Shown in pieces: positions 5,511 to 10,776 of a stretch of 21,901 nucleotides of DNA. How positions within the stretch are numbered: the stretch's first letter is position 1; each line of letters starts with the position of its first letter. The position numbers and the translations under genes were made by a program. The notes under the pieces are model-generated. The model did no database searches and was not told the origin of the DNA. It saw only the letters and a program-made list of their open reading frames with translations. The stretch spans positions 1-21,901 of the IMG/VR virus record IMGVR_UViG_3300042465_002456; one strand, 5' to 3'. The stretch comes from a virus.

Positions 5511-5548
5511 GACAATAAAAAACCCCCGATCCGTTAGGATCGAGGGTT
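5511..5548 (-). terminator. Strong rho-independent terminator after the 5573-6551 unit
   Basis: AACCCCCGATCC (5521-5532) faces GGATCGAGGGTT (5537-5548) around a 4-base loop. On the minus-strand RNA the stem is 12 bp with a single G-U wobble, and it is followed by TTTTTTATT. On the plus strand the same position is a C-A mismatch, so the element is built to work leftward. It lies 25 nt past the 35-residue ORF. Confidence 0.92.
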
Positions 5549-5572
5549 GTTAGTTAGGTATTAGTATTTCTA

Positions 5573-5680
5573 TTAGTTGTAGATCGTCACATCGAAATTC
5601 AGATATTCGATGAAACTGTTATCCCGATACCCGCGAGCGAGCAGCGAGAGCCATTGCCACGTCGATTTTTGCACGTTCAT
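5573..5680 (-). CDS. Hypothetical short protein (35 aa)
   Basis: ATG 5680 is preceded by AAAGGTAAGGCA, a good ribosome site, and opens MNVQKSTWQWLSLLARGYRD, ending with FDVTIYN at TAA 5573. The same frame extends upstream to ATG 5755 (60 aa), but that stretch overlaps the membrane micro-ORF at 5692-5760 and has no ribosome site of its own, so the short form is preferred. The product has an amphipathic aromatic helix and could lie on a membrane. Unrecognised. It is third in the leftward unit, just before the terminator. Confidence 0.5.
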   Translation of the reverse strand: MNVQKSTWQWLSLLARGYRDNSFIEYLNFDVTIYN

Positions 5681-5691
5681 TGCCTTACCTT

Positions 5692-5760
5692 TCAGATTGA
5701 TAGCACCACTATCGCAAGGAGTGCTGCAATCACTAGCAGCACTGCGTCGGTCCATTGCAT
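5692..5760 (-). CDS. 22-residue predicted transmembrane peptide
   Basis: ATG 5760 shares a base with the stop of the 263-aa gene (TAATG), the same coupled junction used elsewhere in this genome. The frame reads MQWTDAVLLVIAALLAIVVL then SI and stops at TGA 5692. Sixteen consecutive residues are hydrophobic or small, enough for one membrane span, with a short polar N-terminus. Such single-span peptides occur in phages as holin-like, inhibitor or membrane-remodelling factors; which applies here is unknown. Support comes from the coupled start, the clean hydrophobic pattern and the gap it fills; it is too short for statistical proof. Confidence 0.55.
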   Translation of the reverse strand: MQWTDAVLLVIAALLAIVVLSI

Positions 5761-6551
5761 TACGCTTGCGCCTTGGTCACTTCCTCATAACGCGCGACCA
5801 TCGCCTTATCTTCTTTCGCGCCGAGTAGCGCCTGAAGAGCGAAGAAAGCATCCAGAGCGGCAACGGTATCCGCACCCGTCATTTTTTGCGGCTCCACAGT
5901 TTCCGCTGCGGTCTTAGTTGCCTTGCAAAGAATGGCGAAATTCCCAGCACTAGCAGCAATCACGGTTCCTGCTGGTGCGGTCGTGGTCGGAGCAGCTTTC
6001 TTGGGCGCAAGGCCGGTCCACGTCACGCTATCCTTCTCGTTCATGGTCGTCACTTCGATAGGTGCATTGCCCTTATGATCACTGTCGATTGCCTTCCGAT
6101 ACATGTCAGCCGGGAGATACACTCGCTTGCCATCGCGAACAAAGAATAAGCCGCGTTCAGTGTAGGAGACGGCACGGGTAAATGCTGTTTCGATCTTAGC
6201 CTTACGATTATTGAACATGAATACCGCTTTGCCTAGCGCGCCTTTGCCCGGCTTAGTAATTTCGAATTCCTTCATAAGCCACCACATAGCAGCGGCTCGC
6301 GCTTCCTTCGATGCGTCCTTGCCTTTGGCCGCAAGATACTTGTCCACACTGTCCTTAAAGGTGGCATTGTTCTGATATCCCAGCGTTACGCTAGCAGTGA
6401 GAACGCCAGCGGCATTAACTGCAGCGGCGCCAGATACTCCGATAGTCTTAACAGCTTCTCTCATCGTCGGCATAAGAGAGGACATGTCGCCAGCGGAATT
6501 GGACAGGATGCGCGGCGACGTAGCGGTAGTGGCATTAGCAATCGAAGTCAT
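5760..6551 (-). CDS. Hypothetical phage protein (263 aa), leftward unit leader
   Basis: Unrecognised. It opens with an Ala/Ser/Thr-rich segment (to about 65) holding a Gly-Ala-rich stretch (GVSGAAAVNAAGVLTASVTL), then a basic helical part (KDASKEARAAAMWWLMKEFE and KAVFMFNNRKAKIETAFTRA), then a strand-rich part (RGLFFVRDGKRVYLPADMYR), a Pro/Thr/Ala linker (KKAAPTTTAPAG) and a C-terminal helical domain. No Walker, zinc or HTH motif is evident. AAAGG lies about 10 nt before ATG 6551, and a promoter at 6599-6627 precedes it. Its base composition is richer in G+C than the neighbouring leftward genes. A nucleic-acid-binding or highly expressed non-structural protein is possible. Confidence 0.85.
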   Translation of the reverse strand: MTSIANATTATSPRILSNSAGDMSSLMPTMREAVKTIGVSGAAAVNAAGVLTASVTLGYQNNATFKDSVDKYLAAKGKDASKEARAAAMWWLMKEFEITKPGKGALGKAVFMFNNRKAKIETAFTRAVSYTERGLFFVRDGKRVYLPADMYRKAIDSDHKGNAPIEVTTMNEKDSVTWTGLAPKKAAPTTTAPAGTVIAASAGNFAILCKATKTAAETVEPQKMTGADTVAALDAFFALQALLGAKEDKAMVARYEEVTKAQA

Positions 6552-6598
6552 GTGATCAACCTTTCAATGCGTTAAAGCGACATGCCTTAACTATCCAT

Positions 6599-6627
6599 AG
6601 AATAGCACATATTCCATTCACAAGCAA
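6599..6627 (-). promoter_or_regulatory. Promoter for the 5573-6551 leftward unit
   Basis: On the minus strand, -35 TTGCTT (6627-6622), a 17-bp spacer and -10 TATTCT (6604-6599). Transcription would begin about 40 nt before ATG 6551. The same TTGCTT with a 17-bp spacer is found in the rightward candidate at 7048-7076. Confidence 0.65.
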
Positions 6628-6817
6628 ACCACCTAATAACAATACACTAACACTAATGCACTGATACATACAGTTGCACAACCAACATCAACACAACCAC
6701 ATACAATACAACCAACCAAACAACACGATTGAATTTTCCAAAACAATGCACGTATTAATATCTAACGCTAATGCGTGTAATGATACGACGATGCGTGACA
6801 GTGTATCTCGTTCAACG

Positions 6818-6857
6818 CCCCACCCCCACTATCCCCCGCCAAATCAAAACTGGGGGG
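6818..6857. repeat. C-run/G-run cluster, possible G-quadruplex or hairpin
   Basis: Three C runs (GCCCC at 6818-6821, CCCCC at 6823-6827 and 6833-6837) are followed by GGGGGG at 6852-6857. The plus-strand RNA could fold CCCCC with GGGGG and is then followed by TTTATGTGTTG, a weak terminator-like tail. The minus strand carries three long G runs and a GG, which could form a two-layer quadruplex. It stands out sharply in an AT-rich region. Confidence 0.4.
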
Positions 6858-7000
6858 TTTATGTGTTGTCTTAGACGTAGCGCAATGTCAATCTCAATTG
6901 CGATCACTATAAAATAACACTCTTGTACTTCACTAGTTATATAAGGATAAATAAGAATAGTGTAGAGCATGGGGTAACAGGTTGGATGAATGCGGCAGTC

Positions 7001-7017
7001 GCACGTCGCAAACGTGC
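7001..7017. repeat. Short perfect inverted repeat
   Basis: GCACGT (7001-7006) and ACGTGC (7012-7017) are perfect complements around a 5-base spacer. It lies 30 bp upstream of the rightward promoter candidate and could be an operator. Confidence 0.35.
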
Positions 7018-7047
7018 TCCAGCTTTGTATATTATAGCTGCATCGGT

Positions 7048-7076
7048 TTGCTTTATTACTATATATATGTTATAAT
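7048..7076 (+). promoter_or_regulatory. Candidate rightward promoter upstream of the structural operon
   Basis: TTGCTT (7048-7053), a 17-bp AT-rich spacer and a perfect TATAAT (7071-7076). It would give a leader of about 315 nt before ATG 7398. A nearer TTGACA at 7334-7339 lacks a good -10 box. The shared TTGCTT-17 bp pattern with the leftward promoter at 6599-6627 suggests the two are read by the same holoenzyme. Confidence 0.5.
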
Positions 7077-7085
7077 GACAAATGA

Positions 7086-7141
7086 TACACACATACACAC
7101 ATACACACGGCTGTTGTTGTGATGCTGTTGTATGCTGTTGT
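7086..7141. repeat. Tandem repeats in the control region
   Basis: The first part is an 8-base unit ACACACAT repeated twice plus ACACAC (7087-7108). The second is a 10-base unit ATGCTGTTGT repeated exactly twice (7122-7141), with a degenerate copy just before it (7110-7117). Such short iterated units next to a promoter can be protein-binding iterons or slippage products. Confidence 0.55.
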
Positions 7142-7397
7142 GTTGTACTGTTAATGTCATACACACTAATGCAGCTTGACGATACACTTTATATATAGCA
7201 GCATGGCGGTATGGGTCAGACACACTTTATTTCAATGATTCATGCTGCGTTCTCTTGACTTCATATAGTGAAATCTGCTATCCAGACCAGACCATAAATG
7301 CTCCTTGATGGGTAAGAGAAGAGGGGCTATTGTTTGACACTGTAATACACAACAACACAATACAGTTCAAACACACATTCAAATACGGAGCAATCAA

Positions 7398-7856
7398 ATG
7401 GCTGTTGCAGTTCCTACCGTTACGGGTTATTCGGGATTCTGGGAGCGTACTGGTAATGAAGGTGCGTATGCTCCACTCTCTCGTAATGCTCAGGGATGGC
7501 GTTCTAAGCTTGAGTGGCAGATTGCAGCACTGTTCGATAAGCAGCAGATGCGTGAACAGAAGGAATTGATGCTTACGCTTCTTGGTGTTGCTCCGGGCAG
7601 TACTGCGGCTGCTACTTATAAGCGTGTTCAGGCTCCTGCTGGTCCGTCTGGTACGACTCCTGCTGTTACTGGCACTGCTGATCTTGGCGGCCTTGTTCCT
7701 ATTGAAACTGTTAGCGTAATCAATCGTGCTACTACGGCTGCTGACGTTACGTATCTTACGGAAATCTTTGATGGTCGTATGGTTGTTGGTCCTTCCTCAC
7801 TGACTCTTGTTGCTGATGCTAGCGGCAATGGTGGTGGCGGTAAGGCGAACTGGTAG
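7398..7856 (+). CDS. Hypothetical protein, first gene of the rightward operon (152 aa)
   Basis: Unrecognised; a minor virion or DNA-packaging role is inferred only from its place. The N-terminal third is aromatic and mixed (TGYSGFWERTGNEGAYAPLS), followed by a helix (KLEWQIAALFDKQQMREQKE), a Gly/Ala/Thr/Pro-rich linker (APAGPSGTTPAVTGTADLGG) and a strand-rich end (TYLTEIFDGRMVVGPSSLTL) closing with a Gly-rich tail. GGAG lies 8 nt before ATG 7398. The A/C-rich, low-structure leader upstream is typical of strongly translated phage mRNAs. Confidence 0.8.
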   Translation: MAVAVPTVTGYSGFWERTGNEGAYAPLSRNAQGWRSKLEWQIAALFDKQQMREQKELMLTLLGVAPGSTAAATYKRVQAPAGPSGTTPAVTGTADLGGLVPIETVSVINRATTAADVTYLTEIFDGRMVVGPSSLTLVADASGNGGGGKANW

Positions 7857-7887
7857 TTGTAGTATATAAGGTGTAGGGGTACGTCAT

Positions 7888-8772
7888 ATGAATGAAGCTG
7901 AAATCCTCCAGATTCTAAAAAATAATGGCGCACCTCCTACGCCAGAGAATATGCAGCGAGTACTACAACAGAGCGGCCGTGGCAGTGAAATGCTTGGCCG
8001 CTCTCTTGGTTTGCAAGGTGGTATGGATGAGTCCGGTCCTACTCCACTAATGCTAGATAAGCTAATGCAGGCTACTAGCACTCCGTCACAGATGCCTATT
8101 GCTCCTAATAGTGAGAGTAATGGCGCTCCGCAGAATGGCGCTGCTACTGCTGCTCCGGTACGTAATGCTCCTGCGGCTGCTCCTAATAGACAAGCTAATT
8201 ACGGTCCTGCTCCCGGTCCTGCTCCTAATCGTCAGATGAATTATGGTGGAGCTTCTGCACCTTCTGCTGCACCCGGCTCTGTTCCTTCTACTGGTGGCGG
8301 CAACAATCCTAACGTACTAGATGGTAGTGCTACTACTCAGATGGCTAATCAGCCACAAGGTGAGTATAAGTCTGCTATTAATTGGGACGATCTTAGTATT
8401 GGCAACGGTCTTGGATGGCTTGCTGCACTATTGGGTGTAAGTGCTGCTGCTAGGCCCGGTGCGCCACCGGCTGCTCCTATGAAAGCGTTGCCTGCTCCTA
8501 ACAAACAGATCGGTTACGAACCTAAGCTTACGGATCAGAGTGGACCTAAGATGGAATCTGGCGCTCCTGAGCTAGATGCTAAGGGAGTACAGCGTACTAA
8601 AGGAATGGCACAGACTCCTGAAGAGATTGCTGCTCTTAAAGCACAAGTCGATGCTGAGAATGCGGCACTTGAATCTGCAAAGCCTACTGAAGTTGGTAAG
8701 GCTGCGAAGCCTAAGAAAACTCCTGCACAGGAATTGATTGAAGCTGCTAAGAGGACAATGGGTCGTAGGTAA
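7888..8772 (+). CDS. Ala/Pro-rich protein with short repeats (294 aa)
   Basis: A short helical N-terminus (NEAEILQILKNNGAPPTPEN, then a second helix) leads into a long Ala/Pro/Asn/Gly-rich region, probably disordered (about residues 65-160). A short motif recurs: PNRQANYG (99-106), PNRQMNYG (113-120) and PNKQIGYE (204-211). A hydrophobic stretch (LGWLAALLGVSAAA, about 175-188) could be a membrane-touching helix. The C-terminal third is charged and helical (AALKAQVDAENAALESAKPT onward). I do not recognise the family; an internal virion protein, a scaffold-like factor or an ejected protein are possibilities. It overlaps the next gene by one base at TAATG (8772). Confidence 0.8.
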   Translation: MNEAEILQILKNNGAPPTPENMQRVLQQSGRGSEMLGRSLGLQGGMDESGPTPLMLDKLMQATSTPSQMPIAPNSESNGAPQNGAATAAPVRNAPAAAPNRQANYGPAPGPAPNRQMNYGGASAPSAAPGSVPSTGGGNNPNVLDGSATTQMANQPQGEYKSAINWDDLSIGNGLGWLAALLGVSAAARPGAPPAAPMKALPAPNKQIGYEPKLTDQSGPKMESGAPELDAKGVQRTKGMAQTPEEIAALKAQVDAENAALESAKPTEVGKAAKPKKTPAQELIEAAKRTMGRR

Positions 8773-9371
8773 TGCCTGATACAGCACTGCCTCAGTCTAC
8801 AGATGAACTAATACTGCCAGATGGCACCAAGATCATGCCTGATGGTACAGTACTAGATGCTGCTATGGCTAATGCTGTTCAAGTAGAGAATGCTAGAGAC
8901 TCTATTGTACTTGTAGAAAAGATGAAAAGGAATCTCGGGGATTTGCCTGACATTCCTATGAATCTTAATCCTGTATGCGTTATTCTGACTTATACTGCTG
9001 TAGGTTTGAATAACACAGACATCGCTACAGCATTGTCTACAGATACAAGACACGTTACAGAAGCAGACATTCAACGCCTCAAGGATTCTGAAATATATCA
9101 GAAACTTGAAGAGATGTTTGATGAAAGAGTGTTTGAAGATGAACAACGTACAGCACGACACATCTTATCGAAGCATTCACATCGTGCCGCACAGAAAATG
9201 GTCGATCTTGTCAACTCTCCTTCTGGTGATCTTGCTCTTGCCGCTTCTCGTGACGTGCTACGGGTTAGCGGCGTAGACAAGACTGCTACTAAAGAAGGCA
9301 TGAGTACATTCAAGATTGTTATGGTTGATGGCGATGATAAGAGCAAGTCAATTGAGATTAAGGTAGGATAA
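8772..9371 (+). CDS. Putative terminase small subunit (199 aa)
   Basis: Small terminases recognise phage DNA and load the large subunit. Here a central helical region fits a helix-turn-helix followed by contact helices: ILTYTAVGLNNTDIATAL, then VTEADIQRLKDSEIYQKLEE. It continues with an all-helical stretch (ARHILSKHSHRAAQKMVDLV) and an LALAASRDVLRVSGVDK motif, which resembles the oligomerisation part of small terminases that read 'AA-x-x-L-x-x-(T/S)-G'. The C-terminus (FKIVMVDGDDKSKSIEIKVG) is a short beta tail. Length is typical. Unusually, it is separated from the large terminase by three genes. Call is inference from pattern and place. Confidence 0.6.
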   Translation: MPDTALPQSTDELILPDGTKIMPDGTVLDAAMANAVQVENARDSIVLVEKMKRNLGDLPDIPMNLNPVCVILTYTAVGLNNTDIATALSTDTRHVTEADIQRLKDSEIYQKLEEMFDERVFEDEQRTARHILSKHSHRAAQKMVDLVNSPSGDLALAASRDVLRVSGVDKTATKEGMSTFKIVMVDGDDKSKSIEIKVG

Positions 9372-9375
9372 TATC

Positions 9376-9690
9376 ATGAGCAATGATCCTTATGTAGTTG
9401 CAGGTGAATCGGTCACTGTTGTTGCTGGTACAGTTGATCGAAGCATTACTAATCTCACAGGCGCTAGTCAGAGTGTAATGCTTCCTGAACCGCGACGTAA
9501 GCGTATTATTATTAAGAATGGCGCTGCTCCTGTAGCTATTAATATCAATGGTGGTACTGCCGCAATTGGTACTGCTGATTGTATGACTTTTCAGGCATAT
9601 GAAGGATTTGAATTTCTAGACCCGCCTAAAGGACAGATCAATATAATTGGCACTGCTGCAAACTACTGCAACATTTACGAAGGTCTGTAA
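9376..9690 (+). CDS. Small beta-rich virion-type protein (104 aa)
   Basis: The sequence alternates short strands and turns throughout: VVAGESVTVVAGTVDRSITN, then RKRIIIKNGAAPVAININGG, then a GFEFLDPPKGQINIIGTAAN end. The pattern 'R-I-I-I-K-N-x-x-x-P-V-x-I-N' followed by a Pro-Pro turn and 'I-N-I-I-G-T-x-A-x' is common in small phage head-decoration or tail-associated beta sandwiches. AGGATAATATC precedes ATG 9376 as ribosome site. The next gene starts after 2 nt. No metal or catalytic motif is seen. I infer a surface-exposed structural role; the exact position on the virion is unknown. Confidence 0.75.
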   Translation: MSNDPYVVAGESVTVVAGTVDRSITNLTGASQSVMLPEPRRKRIIIKNGAAPVAININGGTAAIGTADCMTFQAYEGFEFLDPPKGQINIIGTAANYCNIYEGL

Positions 9691-9692
9691 TT

Positions 9693-10526
9693 ATGACTAA
9701 CCGTAGACGCAGTGGATTCTTTGGCACTACTGGCTCGTCTAGCGGTAGGGCATTCGATGCAGATGTATTGTTGTGGGAAGCGGCTGTTATTGCAAATGGC
9801 GGTAGTGTTTCTCTAGCACGTCGTATCATTGTTGATGAATTTGTATATGCAGAAAAAGCTGCTGGTAATTGGGCACTGACTGACGATTATCATGTTTTTT
9901 GGGCTGAGAATAGCGCACAAGCTCTTACCTCGCTCAAGCGACGCATTCTTGCTGTTGCTTATAATGTACCAACCTTTACAGCTAATCGCGACTTCACGAC
10001 GGACGGAGCAACGAGCTACATCGACACGCTATTCGTGCCGTCGACTGATGCTGTGTCTATGACGGCGAGTTCTGTTCATCTCGAAATTTACGAGCGAACG
10101 AACCTTAATACTAATACCTATGCTATCGGCGTCACTAATACCTCCAACAGACAATTGGCCATTAGGCCCCGCATTGCGGCAGGTACTACCATGTCCGCTA
10201 ACAGTGGAGGTACAACTTATACGCTTCCTGCCTTGACAAGCCTTGGCCTCACACAAGTAGGTCGCAACGGCCCACTCGTAGGCGATATTTATGGCGCAAA
10301 GAACGGCGTCGATATGGTGGTGTCGGTGCCTGCCGGAGCTGTCGCCATCACGCTCCCCATAAATAGCATTTTCATCGGCGGCTACAACAATGTTGGAGTT
10401 CTTGCTGTCCCTCGCCCTAACTCCTATGGCTTCGCATCCTACGGCGCTGCCCTCAACGGGACGCAGCGCCTCGCCCGGTATGCTGCTGTTCAAGCTTGGG
10501 CAACGGCTGTAGGCGCGAACGTGTAA
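9693..10526 (+). CDS. Virion protein with lectin-like C-terminal region (277 aa), possible appendage
   Basis: Residues 1-95 (starting MTNRRRSGFFGTTGSS, with helical ADVLLWEAAVIANGGSVSLA) look like a conserved attachment part. From about residue 97 the sequence changes to FTANRDFTTDGATSYIDTLF, then strand-rich repeats (TYAIGVTNTSNRQLAIRPRI, DIYGAKNGVDMVVSVPAG). The 'N-R-D-F-x-x-D-G-x-x-x-Y-I-D-T' segment is typical of concanavalin/LamG-like sandwiches in phage fibres and head appendages, which bind sugars or cell-surface polymers. The nucleotide sequence also shifts there to more G+C and C-ending codons, unlike the T-ending codons before it. GAAGG precedes ATG 9693. A host-recognition or decoration role is inferred. 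Confidence 0.75.
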   Translation: MTNRRRSGFFGTTGSSSGRAFDADVLLWEAAVIANGGSVSLARRIIVDEFVYAEKAAGNWALTDDYHVFWAENSAQALTSLKRRILAVAYNVPTFTANRDFTTDGATSYIDTLFVPSTDAVSMTASSVHLEIYERTNLNTNTYAIGVTNTSNRQLAIRPRIAAGTTMSANSGGTTYTLPALTSLGLTQVGRNGPLVGDIYGAKNGVDMVVSVPAGAVAITLPINSIFIGGYNNVGVLAVPRPNSYGFASYGAALNGTQRLARYAAVQAWATAVGANV

Positions 10527-10539
10527 AGAGGTCAATAAA

Positions 10540-10770
10540 ATGGCAATGTTCATTATCATGACTTCCGGTAATGCAGATACAGTACGAGATAGTATCTCGA
10601 CTACTGCTCCATATTACATGCCCATTATTCGTGCGAATGATGCATACATTCTTCCAGTGAGCATTCTCTCATCGCAGCCACATGAACAGTGGTGGGAATT
10701 TCTTGGCGCACTTCCTAAACTAGATAATACTGATCCCGCATTTCCCGGCCCTTATGATCTGCCTGAGTAA
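10540..10770 (+). CDS. Small hypothetical protein (76 aa)
   Basis: Unrecognised. The product begins with a hydrophobic run (MAMFIIMTSGNADTVRDSIS), then a strand-rich middle (PYYMPIIRANDAYILPVSIL), an aromatic patch (HEQWWEFLGALPKL) and an acidic, Pro-rich end. The start is too short to be a signal peptide and reads more like an inner strand. GAGG lies about 8 nt before ATG 10540. It closes the group of virion-like genes between the two terminase genes and could be a chaperone or a small partner of the protein before it. Confidence 0.7.
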   Translation: MAMFIIMTSGNADTVRDSISTTAPYYMPIIRANDAYILPVSILSSQPHEQWWEFLGALPKLDNTDPAFPGPYDLPE

Positions 10771-10776
10771 TGATTC

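Larger units (their letters stand above)
6552..7397. other. Divergent control region between leftward and rightward genes
   Basis: These 846 bases hold no gene I can support; two open frames (6674-6874 plus, 6937-7164 minus) are low-complexity and lack ribosome sites. From left to right: leftward promoter (6599-6627), an A/C-rich plus strand (6640-6720), C and G runs (6818-6857), a hairpin (7001-7017), a rightward promoter candidate (7048-7076), tandem repeats (7086-7141), an 8-bp inverted repeat GCAGCATG/CATGCTGC (7198-7205 and 7241-7248), two copies of ACACTTTAT, a lone TTGACA (7334-7339), and an A/C-rich leader ending in GGAG before ATG 7398. AT-rich, repeat-laden regions like this can hold a phage origin, but nothing proves one. 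Confidence 0.65.

Noticed and set aside
5681-5755. 60-residue form of the 35-aa ORF, starting at 5755
   Set aside because: It has no ribosome site and overlaps the coupled membrane micro-ORF; ATG 5680 has AAAGGTAAGG upstream.
6674-6874. 66-aa plus-strand frame in the divergent region
   Set aside because: The product is low-complexity (His/Asn/Gln-rich start) produced by the A/C-rich strand; no ribosome site precedes it.
6937-7164. 75-aa minus-strand frame in the divergent region
   Set aside because: It is encoded by the tandem-repeat DNA, has no ribosome site and covers a better promoter candidate on the other strand.
7334-7363. TTGACA at 7334-7339 as a rightward promoter
   Set aside because: At spacings of 16-19 bp only ACAATA- or AATACA-like hexamers follow, poor matches to a -10 box. 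It is kept as a note in the control-region entry only.
6552-7397. tRNA gene, CRISPR array or insertion sequence
   Set aside because: No cloverleaf with a GTTCRA-type arm, no regularly spaced direct repeats with unique spacers, and no transposase or terminal inverted repeats were seen here or elsewhere in the window.
10029-10559. 176-aa open frame antisense to the lectin-like gene
   Set aside because: It is a shadow frame in the G+C-rich segment, opposite a protein with clear beta-sandwich features; no ribosome site or domain is visible.
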